Both the position numbers and the translations under genes were made by a program. Shown here one piece after another: positions 45,785-58,485 of a DNA stretch of 64,000 bases (the stretch's first letter is position 1; every line of letters starts with the position of its first letter). This stretch comes from Apostichopus japonicus (taxonomy: Eukaryota > Echinodermata > Holothuroidea > Aspidochirotida > Stichopodidae), in contig NC_092581.1 in NCBI RefSeq assembly GCF_037975245.1, forward strand, positions 2,674,001 through 2,738,000, written 5' to 3'. Under the pieces are notes generated by a model. That model did no database searches, was not told where the DNA came from, and saw only the letters and a program-made list of their open reading frames with translations.

Positions 45785-48700
45785 TTACTTTTTGATGACA
45801 TTGTGCTCCGGCCCAAAGGGGAATCCTGTGATATCCTCGTTACCATCCTCAGTGATGACTAGAATGTCATGCTCTCTGTAGCCTCCTGCTCCAGCCGTTC
45901 CCTCTGGAATGGTTATCATGGGTTCCATGGATATCACCATGTTAGGCTCTAAAACTGTTTCTACATCTTCCCTTAGTTCCAAACCTGTTCAAATTAAGGC
46001 GGAAAAAGAAAATTGAATTCTTAAATTTCCAGGAGACTTTACGTCTTATATTTGTTTTTCTGACCAGTTAATTCCATTAATTTTTTCTTCAGTTCAGTTT
46101 TGACTTGTTTTTTTTTTTCCTGGGGGGGGGGGGGCATTTAGCTAGACACCTATTACAGATATTCCCGAACAATCTTGTGGTAACAACCCATAGTTTTGCA
46201 GGTGTGGCCTCAGAGAAAGAAACGTCAACACTTAGCCTGGCCTACGACACTTTCAGAAACAGATGTACATGCCCACCAGCCAAACTGTACCTTTAAAACT
46301 TAGAGAAAACTGTGATTTCAATTAACTGTTATGGCAAAAATATCCACTATCTTTGATGTTCTTTTTGGTTCTTGGGAAGTTGGGAGGGAGGGGGGGGGGT
46401 GCAATACAAAAGTACATTTTCTAGAAATGTTCAAGATTATTCCAACCCTTTGAAATAGGAGAGAAGGTGCCTTTAGTACCTGCTTCTCGTCCGTAGTAGT
46501 GACTGAGTACGCCAAACGAGTGGCCGTATCCAAAACTCCTGTACTGGAGAAGATCGTTCTCCAAGTACATCTCGTTCAGCTCTGCGGCGATGTCGCAGCA
46601 TCTCGTCCCCGGTCGGATCAACTCTAGGCCTCTGCGGTGGACTTTACAGTTGATCTCCCACAATTCCATGTGTCGGTCGCTAGGCACATGATCTAGAAAC
46701 AGGGTGCGTTCCAGGGCAGTGTAGTAGCTGTGGAGTTTGATCACATTTAGAGAGGGTTAACAAGTGGAAGCAAATGCTTATCATCATCTTAAAAGAGGCA
46801 GTCAATTTCACCCTCGACCATTAAAGGGGATATGGCAAATGGCAGGCAATGTCAAACTTATCAAAGAAGAGAACTATTTCATTCTGTTAATAGTGACAAA
46901 ACCACCCTATGGATATCTTGTCTCTAACCCTAGATATATGCTTGATTGAATGTAACCTATTTGAGTGGTTGCAAACCTTGCCTTAGTCCGGTCACCCTGG
47001 GGTACCCCACGATGGGTGACCCCAACCCCCCCCTCCCCCCGAGATAGCTACTCAGGAAAATCAACCATTACCATGGCAACTGTTGCTATGACAGCTGACA
47101 TAGCTGTATATGGCCCAACTGGATAAAGGAACTACGATATCCCATCCTCCCTTTGGGAGCCATGAGATAGTAAATTACCCAGAAATCATTGGGAAGCAGT
47201 TCAAACTCAGGATGTCACCTTTCTGTAACCTCCGGCTGGTGACTGGATTATGGGCCCCATCTGTATTGATCCCAGATTGAAACCAGGTCCAAGCTAGCGA
47301 ATAAAAAGTCAACAACACATTGAACTTTGAAATGCTATGTCACTGTGTTATAAATTATGTTATTTACTTCAGCCATTTTATGGTTAGAATGGGATGAGAG
47401 AGTTCTCCGGATGACAAGGATGAGACAGCTGGTCTCTGTGAGGAAGTTATTGCTGGTAGACGAGGTTTGCAGCCCTGTCCATAAGAGCAACCCAATGCCA
47501 GAGGGATTGTGGGCATAATTCATTTCTTAACTTTTATCGGGATGTTCTGCTGGCAGGCATTGTGACACTCATATTAATAAAAGAAACACATTTTCTACTT
47601 TCTCAAACCCCAATCTCAATACTTTGTTCCTCACTCTAGACGAGGCTGTTTGAATGTGAACTAGTTTGATTGGATAAACTCTCCCCTTCTACAAAATGTG
47701 GATCATAGTAGGTGCTCTGTGATGTCATTAATGGTAAATGTTCTTCCAATGTTTTACTCTCATGTTATAAAACTGGGTTTGTTTTTTTACTTTATTTCCC
47801 CCTTAGAATGTGATACATATACGATACATATAGTATGTTCTCTTCACTTAGAATTTAATGAATTATGCTAACTTATTTATAAGAAGATTATTTCCTATGG
47901 AAAAAATAAATTTTAACATTTTATGCAGGAAAAATAAATTTTCAGCTCAAGTACGATGATGATATCACTAAACCTGCTTGTTGCCAGATGCATTCATAAA
48001 CTTACAATGTTCAGAGGTTCCAAATTTGCATATTAGGATGTGGTCTTGACCATAAGCTGCTGTAAATGTCCAGCAGCTTTGTCAAATGGTGAACTTCAGA
48101 CACTGGAATATATCCCTTTTAATTCAGAGACATGCTACCCACAAAAAATATTATGAAAGGCTACTGACAGTGCAGAGGAAGGTTAGTCGTCCAACAAGAA
48201 GGACAAATATATATATATAGATAGATATATATATAGATAGATATATATGGTACTTACTGTCCATCAATTCTGCATGGGGGAAAGACTTAGCAATTTCACG
48301 GACCATAGCCTGAGTGGAGTGAAGAGCGACTTCGTGCTCGCCCACGCCGACATCACAGGCTTCCACGACTGCAGCACCCCCTATGTCACAAATTCTAGCA
48401 CCTTCCTTGATATGGGCGATCTCTTCTGCAGATTTAACCATTCTCATCTTCATGCAAGGAATGCTGATATCGACGGGTTCCATATCCGGAAGGAAATTCT
48501 TCAACTTTTTGGAGTTATCTAAGGTCAAGTGATCTGATTCGATTCCAACTTTCCCCCGGACTCCATCGAGTTCTCGTTTCACACCCCGCCAAAAGTTATC
48601 TCTCTGCCAGTCGGTGAAGATCACATTGTCTCCCACCGCCGTTCTTCTCCAGGGTTGTCCCCCGTCGATCCCCGCGGACAAGGTGGTGACTTTATCCATC

Positions 48701-49642
48701 GTTACGACCGCACCGAACGTCCTTCCGAACGAACAATACATGAAGTCCGAATAATAGTTCACATTGTGTACTGACGTGAACAGTACAGCCCCTATAGAGT
48801 TTTCCTCCATGTGTTTCCTTAGCTTTGAGATTCTGCCATGCATTTCCTCTTTGGAAAAGGTATTTTTTACCTGTAATGGAAAAAAAATAGAAAGAATGAT
48901 GATGCAGTTCATATTTGACACTATTAAATACATCCTAGAAAAAATTGGCATCAGAATAAATCCAGGAATTGATCTGTCAGTGAAGAAGATAATTGGCTGG
49001 GTCAGTTTTACAAGTTATAATATTTCATATTATATAGACAGTTCTAATAAACAGAGGGTAAACATTACATGGACTGTCTGTAGGTTGATCTGTCTGTAAG
49101 TTTGGTTTCCAAATACTGTAAGAAATATTGCCAAAATTTTTTAAAACTTGTAATGAGTCTTTCGTGATTCCTAGCATAATCTAAAAGGAAGGGGAGCCCT
49201 TCAAAAATAACAAATGAAAACAAATAATTAATGAAAAGAAAAGAAAAACAATACCATTATGTATGATGTGGGCCTATCTGCTACATCCACTTGAAATGCT
49301 TCAATGTGTATTCCTACAACATATAGCAGACATCCTGGATGTTCCTTTGATTAGGTTGTCTGAGGAGCGGTTTTGTGACAAAAATAATGTCCAATGAAAG
49401 CTAATATTGGGCTTTGATACTCTTACAGGAAATGCACTGGCCATCAAAAATCCCATTCATGAACGATTTTACAATTTCTCAATTATTTCAACAAATATAT
49501 ATACCTTGACTCCATTTTCCATCCTCTTCAGTGAGGGCATGAGGTCAGCTGAAATAGAGCTCTTCTGAGCAATAGGAATCCATTTTGTTTTCTGTTGGGT
49601 CAACCTCTTTGCAAGAGTCTTCAATTGCAAAGTTCTGAACAT
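45785..49642 (-). CDS. Creatinase (creatine amidinohydrolase) paralogue B
   Basis: Tandem paralogue of the gene at 28620-33095, with the same reaction and fold. Exons are 49642-49505, 48870-48258, 47293-47179, 46727-46480 and 45984-45785 (TAA), about 437 aa. Exons 2 and 4 have exactly the lengths of those in paralogue A (613 and 248), and all intron positions and phases match. The protein is closer to the bacterial enzyme than A: NVNYYSDFMYCSFGR keeps the pocket Phe and Arg, GINTDGAHNPVTSRR the catalytic His, YYTALERTLFLDHVPSDRH the Glu, and GYGHSFGVLSHYYGREAG and SMEPMITIPEGTAGAGGYRE follow. The N-terminus MFRTLQLKTLAKRLTQQKTK is a strong mitochondrial-presequence candidate. An acceptor CAG lies 24 nt before the ATG, so an untranslated exon is expected upstream (see 51400). 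Confidence 0.95.
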
Positions 49643-49998
49643 ATTGCCTTTTTTTTTTAGATGGTACTGATGATTGAAGAAAGAAAAAAACATTTAGAGA
49701 ACAAGCACAGGAATGGGGATCATCGGGAGAGGTAGAAGAAATGAAATCAGAAGAGGGTTGATGGGGAACAAATTATATATTTAGGTCCACCATGCTATAA
49801 GTGATATGTTGCACTGAACAGTTCATGTACAAGTACTATGCTCGTTGTACCAATAGTTATATTCAGTCCCTAAACGTAGCCTAGGGTGCCATTGTAAGTT
49901 TCAAAAGGACTATATAGTATAAGTTATAATATAGGCCTAGGTCTTATCTAGCACACATTTTATTTTAGACTAGAGCCTACAGTACTAGTGTCACTATG

Positions 49999-51022
49999 CA
50001 TGGGCGGCGATAATGGAGAGGGGGGGGACGGGGGGACATGTTCCCCCCAATATTTTAGGTGGCATAGTTTTTTCTGTGGCTATTTAGAGCATATTTTTTT
50101 TATATCGCTAGTAATTTCAAAATAGAAAATGCTTAGATGCAACTTACAAGGCCTGGGAAGTGCCATTTCCAGCGATCTCGCCAACTCATGGTGGCGTCAC
50201 GCTTAGATAGTATGCCAACAAGCTTCGCCCCTCCCTTGGCAAATTCCTCGCTACGCACTTGTCTAACCGTGTCACAATTTGTTACTAAATATCACCAAAA
50301 AACGACACAGACTTTCACCGAGAGTACTTAGTTTTTACTTATTTTCGAAATGAATTAGCTAGACGGACCATGGGCGCAGATCCTGGTGGGGACAGCAGGA
50401 CGCGTCCCCACCAACTTTTTCAGTGGTGGGGACATGACATACCGTGTCCCCACCAATTTGTCTTGACCAAACGCTGCATTGCAAATTTCCCTGTATGGAA
50501 CTTTGGCGCAGTTTGATCCAGCATTGTGCAAATGACATGCAGCAATTCTCACTTTATTACATTTATCCACAGTTGTTAAATTTTGGAAGGAAATTGCATT
50601 TGCGGCAGTCTATATTTGTTTTCTGGGAGAGGACCCAGACCCATCGTATACAAAAGTCTACTTGGATTATTTGTCCCCTGATTTTTTTTTCTGCAGACGC
50701 CCATGTGTTTCCCCCATCTTAAATTTCTAAGCCATGAGGTCTCAAATTTAAGGAGGTTTTGGAGCATTATTGGATCTGGGAAGTGTTATTTCCGGCGATC
50801 TTGGAGGTATGTTTGCCAAAAAATTCTTGTACGCTACACGCGAACCAATGGTCGCGCTCCGCTTAGATAGTATCAGAGAACAGATATGCGTCCCCACCAT
50901 TATCCAAGTCTGATCTGTGCCCATGAGACAAGCACAAACAATTTGGGGGATGTATTTGCTATGCGCCTGCACCCAAGCAAATGTCCCCCCCCCCCAATAT
51001 TTGAAACAAATCGCCGCCCCTG
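49999..51022. mobile_element. hAT-like element, 1.0 kb, with nested element
   Basis: Ends CATGGGCGGCGAT and the complement of CAGGGGCGGCGAT. The flanking 8-mers TCACTATG (49991-49998) and TTACTATG (51023-51030) match at 7 of 8. The stretch at 50145-50262 is related, inverted, to the element at 21366-21650. It lies in the 5' intron of creatinase B, between the coding first exon and the candidate untranslated exon. Confidence 0.78.
50369..50925. mobile_element. Nested hAT-like element
   Basis: Ends CATGGGCGCAGATC and the complement of CATGGGCACAGATC. The flanks AGACGGAC and AGACAAGC match at 5 of 8, so the duplication is old or uncertain. GTGGGGAC-rich subterminal sequence lies at both ends. 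It is inserted in the 49999-51022 element. Confidence 0.65.
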
Positions 51023-51034
51023 TTACTATGTGTA

Positions 51035-51485
51035 TTTCATTCACTGTGTGGTACAGAGCAAAACAGGAGATATCATCATACATAGGCAAGTACAGTTACC
51101 AAGAATGATATGTAGCACAAACTTTCATCTTAGTCCATGCACAACAACGTGACGTGACACGTAACCTACGGTACCGTAACTACTTTGTGCTGGTGGTACT
51201 GGTAGCCTAGGCCCATTATTAAGTTATGATAAAAAGTAGGCCTAATGTCACATGTAGAGGCTCCATGTTTAAGAGTAAAACTAAACGTACTATAATTCTA
51301 CTTTTAATAGTCAATAGATGTGTGTTCGTTTAAAACATGCACATACCCCCCCCCCCCACACACACACAAGGTACACCCACAAAAGCGAAAATAACTTACG
51401 CGGTTTACACGAGGTGCAGCTTTGCGTGAAGTGAATTTCAATAGTGGAACTGGTACTATCAGCAGTCAATAATTGCCTTGATAAC
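51035..51485. repeat. Segmental duplication, copy 1
   Basis: Diverged but collinear with 54170-54615. Shared phrases are ATAGTCAATAGATGTGTGT, CACCCACAAAAGCGAAAATA and CAATAGTGGAACT in the same order and spacing. The left edge coincides with the right target duplication of the 49999-51022 element. Confidence 0.8.
51400..51480 (-). promoter_or_regulatory. Candidate untranslated first exon / promoter of creatinase B
   Basis: A consensus donor (GTAAGTTATTTT on the minus strand, starting at 51399) lies 1.7 kb upstream of the acceptor at 49667 that begins the coding first exon. The same donor and about 440 bp around it are duplicated at 54170-54610, so the signal is shared by two copies. The transcription start is not visible; the 3' exon edge is 51400. 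Confidence 0.45.
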
Positions 51486-51885
51486 CCTGGACATCAAATT
51501 TACAATGACTATTGTTTACGCCGACGACCCTGGATTGTTTGTAAATAAAATATTTTGTTGGCTTATGACGTCACATGGTGTTCAGCTCACAATTACGTAC
51601 GTTATACCATGGGAGACTGTTTTACCTCCAGGATTATACTAAACATCTCGGGGAAATAATTACACACGATTCGGGTGATTGGTCCCTGGTAAAGTCTGAT
51701 AACCAGATGTGGTATTAAAGGTCTGCTGTGTAGACCCCTACTATGGCACGCTGTTATGGAAAAATTTCTTGAGATTACGTAATCGAACTGCCTTGGTCGT
51801 AAAATGACCTCTTTTTACCAATTAGTCTGCAACGCCTGCCACATATTTTTTCTTGTTTATGAGGGTCTTCGTGTTTACGCTGTAT

Positions 51886-52243
51886 CAGTGGCGTAGGAAG
51901 GTACTTTTCAGTGGGGGGGGGGCTGAAGACTGATGGCCGGCCTGGGGGAAGGGTCTAAGGGGAGGGGGTGTCCCCCTCCCCTTTGGAAATTTTTTGCATT
52001 TCCAGGTGGCCTCAGATGCAATTTGGTGCAATATAGCACACTTCAACACCCACTCCATTTTGTAAATAATTTTGCATTTTCACCTGGACTTAGATGCAAT
52101 TTGGTGCTCCAAATGAGATTTTTTTTCTCATTTGGAAATGAAAAAGGGGTTTTCTGACTTGAGAAGCGGGGGGCGGAATGATACTTCCGCCCCACCATAT
52201 TTTTCACTGAGGGGCTGGCGCCCCCCAGGTTCCTACGCCCTTG
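51886..52243. mobile_element. hAT-like MITE, 358 bp, TSD CGCTGTAT (copy 2 of a pair)
   Basis: Full-length relative of 22193-22557 with the same CAGTGGCGTAGGAA end. Perfect 8-bp duplications CGCTGTAT lie at 51878-51885 and 52244-52251. The different target duplications show two independent insertions. Confidence 0.93.
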
Positions 52244-52612
52244 CGCTGTATGATTAACTACACTGTAGACATGAACATATATGAACACACAGTGTTTACT
52301 GTTTACACAAAGAGCCTATGCAGGCTAATTGTGGAGCCTGAAGTCGATTTACGACCGTGACAGGTCGATTACGTAATCACAAAACTTTTCTAGCTATAGC
52401 GTGCTATTATTGGAGCCAATAAAGCAGATCTTTAAGCAGAAGGCAAGAGTACAAAAAGTTACTTCTCCTCCTGACATTACTTTATGAAGTAATGAACAGC
52501 TCAGCCTTGGTAACCGTTATCATGTTACAGTTATATGTAACTCTACACTAATGTTTAATAATTGTTCTGGATTTTCCAATTCACTACAATTTATTTACAT
52601 ACACATACACAT

Positions 52613-52734
<122 letters not shown>

Positions 52735-53022
52735 ATTGAAATCGTAATGAGTATGTATATATGCTTCTTGGACTGCAACTTGCGAGTATTAGATTCACGC
52801 TCTTCTGCGTTCCTCAGACTAGCCTTGACGAAAACAAGACGAACTACAAAACAGATACGAACACAATGGTCGGAGCCAGGGCTACTACCGAACCGAACGA
52901 TTCAGAACGTGAGCGAAGACTGATTCACAAGTCTCAAGATCTGATTCAGCTGAGCTGGTGAACAGACGTCACGTGACCTTTAATACTTACGTCACTGTCC
53001 CACGTCGAAAGTATATGTGGCT

Positions 53023-53055
53023 TAGAGACCCTATAGTAGTACTATAGGGTCTCTA
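53023..53055. mobile_element. Micro-palindrome family C, 33 bp, TSD ATGTGGCT
   Basis: Perfect 16-bp arms, TAGAGACCCTATAGTA and its complement, around a single central G. Identical 8-bp direct repeats ATGTGGCT lie at 53015-53022 and 53056-53063. It is unrelated in sequence to families A, B and D. Confidence 0.9.
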
Positions 53056-53179
53056 ATGTGGCTAAAACGGTGACATGTAGCCTAGAGAAATAGAGGGCGA
53101 CATTTATGATGACCAACGGCATCATTGGTATTATAAATAATGCTTTAAAAATGGCTAGTTTCCACTGTTTCAAGTATGT

Positions 53180-54120
53180 CGATATGTGAGCCTAGCGCAG
53201 GTTCGACTGGTTACTCAGTCAAGCCAGATTGGTCAGGACGTTCACAATCTTGATATATGGGCTACTAATAATCACCTCGATCTCAATCCCATCGAAATGT
53301 AAGCTCATGCAAATTGTCTCAAAATGCAGCCTCCTATAATAAATACGCTTATGATTGGCGGTAACGAGCTTGGAGTTGTGGTTGAGACCAATCTTCTGGG
53401 ACTGAGGGTACAGTCGGATATGGGCTGGGAATCACAGGTCAACAGAATGTTTACTAAGGGCAGTCGTAGATTATATATGTTAAATCGATTTTGGGTTCCC
53501 ATCGAAGATTTGGTGTCGGTCGGTTTATAAAGTTTATATTCGCCCTGTTGTGGAATATGCTACTCCTGTGTGGCATGGTGGCATTACTGCTGTTCAGGCC
53601 AACCGTCTGAAGTGTATCCAGAAACGAGCGTGCCGTATCATTATAGGTGCCAACTACAACTCTCCAGTCGCTGGCAAATAGGCGAGTTGAACTTTGTACC
53701 AATTTCGCCATAGGATGTACTAAGTCCGATAGATATGCCGAACTACCCATAACACGCATGGCATGTCCTTAAAAAAAACCCACACCCTACCAGGAAATTA
53801 AGTATAAGGCGAACAGGTACGGAAATAGTGTAATACCATTTTTGCGTAGATTTATAAACGAATGATTTTGGTATTTTTGTACCCCAGTGGTTAGTCGTAT
53901 TGTTTAGCTTTTTAGCGGGGGGGGGGGGGGGGGGCGGTATTACTAATTAATTTTCCTTGTTTTTGTTTAGGTTGTCTTTATTTATTATTTATTGTGTGTG
54001 TCTTTTGTTTTTTGTTTCTTTTAGTGTTATTGAGTTACTGATTTATTCCTTTTTTTCTCTATATAATTTGGCCATTGGGCCACGATATTAGATGCAATAA
54101 ACTACTACTACTTTACTACT
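53180..54120 (+). pseudogene. Non-LTR retrotransposon 3' fragment (RT C-terminal part and tail)
   Basis: Broken reading frames encode typical post-catalytic reverse transcriptase text. It runs from WATNNHLDLNPIE through a VQSDMGWESQVNRMFTKGSR block and YIRPVVEYATPVWHGG to KCIQKRACRIIIGANYN. At least two frame changes or stops interrupt it. The 3' end reads TTTGGCCATTGGGCCACGAT then GCAATAAACTACTACTAC, a common LINE 3' terminus with a short tandem tail. Dead copy of the CR1/jockey-like type; the clade is not determined. Confidence 0.8.
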
Positions 54121-54169
54121 ATCACATTATGTATGTGTATACACTAACCAAGACCTAAAGTTTGCATTT

Positions 54170-54615
54170 TTGTTCAAAGCAAAATACGAGATATTCTCCT
54201 AATATAGGCTACTGCATAGTTACCCAGAATGCTAAACACAATTTCAAAACTAGCACAAATCATCTTAGTCAATAGCAACGTGCGGCGATAAGTATAACGT
54301 AACTAAGTCCCTTAATTGTACTGGTGGTAGCCTTTAGGCCTATAAGTTATGCTAATAGTAATGACAATGACATGCAGAGACTCCACGTTGAAGACTAAGA
54401 CTTAAACTACTATAGTTCGACTTTCAATAGTCAATAGATGTGTGTATGGTTTTAACATTCACACACACACACACACACACATAGCCCTCACCACCCCCCC
54501 CCCCAACACCCAGACACAAAAGCACACGTACACCCACAAAAGCGAAAATAACTTACAAAAGGTGCAGCCGGAACTTCAATAGTGGAACTATAGCAGTCAA
54601 CAATTGCTTGTCTTT
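54170..54615. repeat. Segmental duplication, copy 2 (second promoter-like copy)
   Basis: Collinear, diverged copy of 51035-51485, including the minus-strand donor GTAAGTTATTTT (exon edge at 54557). An AC microsatellite of about 20 bp replaces the C-rich tract of copy 1. It starts within about 50 bp of the tail of the LINE fragment. Confidence 0.8.
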
Positions 54616-55572
54616 TTCTACAACCCCTTTGTTTTATATACATAGCTAGTCTAATAGTCTATTCCCCAAATTTTATTTGCTAACCTGCTTGAGCCGTGGT
54701 TAGCACGGCTCGATCAGCCTTGTCCCCAGGCTGACAAACAACATTTCATTAAATTCGGCGTGCGAAAAGATAGCCGCACAAAATGGCTGCTAAACCAGCT
54801 ATATATGTGTGCAGGTAACGCTGGAAATTCAAGATAACGACAGACAAAGAAAAATGGCCGGATTTGTTTACTCTTCGCTGTAACAAAATGATCTCATTTT
54901 GTTGAAACATATTTATTTTATCAAGATCATAGGTGTCTGAAACTGAAAGCCAGATGTTTTCTTATTGTTAAAACTTATTTTATACTATCAAAAGTACAAG
55001 AAATGTATGTTAACCCGAAATATCGAAAAATTAAAAGTGAAATTGTAACACTAATAACCTATACAAAAACGTGAGAGATACCATTTGATAACTCTTAGCT
55101 GGTCATAATCTGACGTTTTAACATTTTAAGGTTCCTTCTTTCTTCAATTGGTCTTGATTGTGGCCGTGAAAGCACCCATGTGAACGCACATAAAATTTTA
55201 CGTTTTACGTTGTTTTACAAGAGCATGCTCCAAATTGCCGAATTAAGCCATCCACTTACAAAATCGGTTAACTTCCCGTGATAATTACAGAAACGAGATC
55301 TGTTGAGGGCTTACTTTAGAAACCAATTCTAGCAGAGCGCTCTCAAATTTGGTTTATCGCACGACAGCAACTGGTCCTATCTCTCATACTTACTCACCCA
55401 TCCTCTTCCAACAGAAGTGTCACACATGGCTACATCTTATTGCGGTTCAGTTTGTTGATGAGAGGTGACAACTTAAACATTTCTCGTTGCTATTGTTTAA
55501 AATGAATAAACTTTTAAATTAATAAATTTCCACTGAAATTCCACTAGCCGAAACTAACTTACAATATTTTCG

Positions 55573-55576
<4 letters not shown>

Positions 55577-55627
<51 letters not shown>

Positions 55628-55700
55628 ATATATATATATTTATAGATATATAGGCTATATATATATATATATACATATATATAGATATATAGGCTATATA
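55577..55700. repeat. AT microsatellite with TATAGATATATAGGC units
   Basis: Long TA run followed by two copies of ATATAGATATATAGGCTATA. It can form a cruciform. Confidence 0.9.
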
Positions 55701-57007
55701 TAAGTTGTTTTGTTTTCGTGCCCACGTGTTACGTTAAACTATAACAATAACCGCGTCCGTGTCATAAACAGATCCAGTCTAACAATCAGTATATCGCTCC
55801 TGTTTGCTCTTATTCTCATGTTGTTTTGTTGTTGTTTGTTTGTCTTTTTCGTGGCTTTTCCAAAGTCACCGGTACGTTCACTTCGTAATTTGTCTATTCC
55901 AAACAGCCCGCATTTTAAACAAAGGCATTGTTGTTCCAAAAGGGTCAGCTATGAACACGTACAGCAAGCACTCCCGCTGTTGCTCATTATACGATTAATA
56001 TTAATTCTATAATAGGGTTTAAAAAAAATATATACATATACATAAATAGAGTACCGGTAGATTTAAATTTGAATCTTTTTTAAAAATAACCAAATAGTAT
56101 AGTCGTTAATTTTAGATCCACGTACACTGTTCCCTTTGTTCTTGGTTTAATCTCTAACAAACCACACAATGAGTAATTAGGATGAACAGGGGATACCAGT
56201 AAAAATGATAACGATTCGGTTAAAAGGAAACGGCTACGTGTCAGTGTTTCGGTGCTATATATAAACTTAAATAACAATACTATAGCCACTTCGACTATTG
56301 CTATACTAAAGTTAAATTTTGGTCAAGCGGATATGGTCTTAAATATCAACCTGGGCACGAATGAAATAAAAAAAAACTATCGTGTAATATCGAAATAATG
56401 ATTAAACAAAAGAATAATCATTTCAACGACACACACATTATCGGGCTAATAAAAATTGATAAGATAGTCAAACCACATGCACAATGATATATAGGTGAAA
56501 TTAATCCTGATGGATATAACTGGTAAATGCAGGCTTGAGTTACACCCCCCCCCCCCACCCCACCCCACCCTTATCATGATGACCCCCGTGGATTACCGAA
56601 AGCGTGGCTGTAAATGTTATTGATTGAGCAAATGCAAAGAGGACTATATCATTCTCTTGTGCTATGATTATTCATCATATAATATTGTAGATGATTGACG
56701 AGGGCACGCTTGACGGTTTACCGTATATCACCATCGGATGACGAATGAGCAAGAGTAAATGGAATAATCGATAACACTGAGACGGTTTTCACAGTGGTAT
56801 TGAGATGCCCGCCACGTAACATGAAGATATATCGTATCGGTATAGTTCGATGTCACAAAGGCGCATGCGTATTTAAAATAATGAAATGGGCATATATGTT
56901 GGTGTATGACGTCACTTTCCATACACGTATAGTATTATATGGATATTATAGTTTGCATAACAGGCGGTTGTCAGTCATACAATATACGTATTAGATAGAG
57001 CCTGCAT

Positions 57008-57062
57008 GCATGGGCATGAAAGCCAAACGACTAGCCTGATCCACTCTCAACCCCACTGGATG
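57008..57062 (-). mobile_element. Fragment of the U2-headed SINE body
   Basis: The minus strand reads CCAGTGGGGTTGAGAGTGGA then TCAGGCTAGTCGTTTGGCTT and CATGCCCATG. This matches the body of the repeats at 19320-19385 and 20450-20520. The U2 head is absent. Confidence 0.6.
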
Positions 57063-57377
57063 TGAACGTGTTACCATGGCGATGTTACGTCTATACAGGA
57101 TAAGAACACATTATGTTCGTTGGTATAGATACTCCTTCAACCGCGCATCGTGACTACCGTATTGTCACACGCTAACCAATCGCTCACCTTACATTCATTG
57201 CTTCCCTGTTCTGAGGACATGAATATTCACACCCTACAGCGGTCTAAGGCGCGCAACAAAAGCTGGCATGCAAGCGACTACATTCAGTAGATTGGCGCTT
57301 ATAATTGCGTATTGGTCCTACCGATGAATATTCAGCAAGCAAAATACTGTAGGACGAGTAAACCAAACTACACATGC

Positions 57378-57697
57378 GGTGTAGTAGTAGTAGTAAGTTG
57401 AGTCTCGTCTATCCGACATGCTCAGTGATTAACATCCGCCACGTATCACGATCTTGCGCAAGGTTTATTGCTTCCTCGAAATTGTTAATATTAATGTCCT
57501 TAAATTGCGACTTTATTTTTTCCAAGCAAGGTAGTCACGGGCCTTCCTACTGGTTTAGCAGTATGTCTCAGTGCTTCTCTTAAAGCAACCTTTGCTGGAG
57601 CGTCCTCCTGGAGTCTTGCTACATGATCGAAAAATCTCAATCTTCTATGTGCGACTATGCGGTGTACATGACGTATTAGAGGGCCTGATACATACAC
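57378..57697 (-). pseudogene. LINE reverse-transcriptase C-terminal fragment with TAC tail
   Basis: The minus strand encodes HRIVAHRRLRFFDHVARLQE then DAPAKVALREALRHTAKPVG. After a frameshift near 57510 it continues FKDININNFEEAINLAQDRD then TWRMLI. The phrase RR-RFFGHVAR near the end of ORF2 is common in non-LTR elements. The copy ends in a TACTACTACTAC tail at 57378-57392, similar to the tail of the plus-strand fragment at 54100. Inactive. Confidence 0.75.
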
Positions 57698-58485
57698 GCA
57701 TTATCTGCGCATTCCTTTTAGGTACATTGGTTCCATGGGAACCACATAGTACACGCGCGCAGCGCTCATCTTACCACCACCCCGTCAGAAACGTACACAT
57801 AGTTTAGCTTAATACGATTGCTATAACGATAAATACGCATCGTGCTAAATTGCCTTGCACGCACTTCAAAACGGTGCATTGCGCACTTTGGAGATCAGTT
57901 CTGTTACGTCACAAATAGATGACGACAAAACATTAAAACGAATACCCCATAGCATTGTGCTATAGTAGTGTAAACACGTTTATCATATGATAATCTGCTT
58001 GACGTGGAAAAGTGCTGCGAATATAAACTCATCATCTCAAGTAAGTTATCAAGTTTATATATATTTGAATTAATATTAGGTATTACTGTCAAATGGAAAC
58101 TCTGTGTTTCGTAACACTGTGGGGGAAGAGAAACACACAAAAACTACACAGAAAACAGTGTCAATGGGTGCTTAATAAATGTCACGAGCCACCAAAACGT
58201 ATCAAAGGGAATAATCCTACGTTAAGAGTGATCGGGGCGTTTACCTCCTATAGAAGTATAAACATTAATACAACACTGCAGGTCCATAATTATGTAACGA
58301 TTATACTATGACTTATGAATATAAGCTTGGGATAGTTCTACTTAGGAATGTTGTGCTGTTAGTATATATAGGCCTATACTGCTGAGTCAACATCATATGT
58401 TGGCGAGCCTGTTGAACAGTATCACATATACTTGCAATGTACTATTTTTGATATACTTTTTTTTACCCCCCCCCTCCTCCCACAG

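Larger units (their letters stand above)
54616..58485. other. Gene-free interval
   Basis: No supported exons. It contains AT microsatellites at 55577-55700, an 8-bp-arm hairpin (GAGCCGTG/CACGGCTC) at about 54691-54711, a U2-SINE body fragment at 57008-57062 and a LINE fragment at 57378-57697. Upstream noncoding exons of the gene at 58486 may lie here but cannot be seen. Confidence 0.45.

Noticed and set aside
28620-49642. Bacterial contamination as the source of the creatinase sequences
   Set aside because: Both genes are split by introns with canonical splice sites and matching phases, and they are interspersed with the same repeats as the rest of the window.
54691-54711. A further micro-palindrome insertion (GAGCCGTG / CACGGCTC)
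   Set aside because: Perfect 8-bp arms, but no matching flanking repeats at any offset tried.
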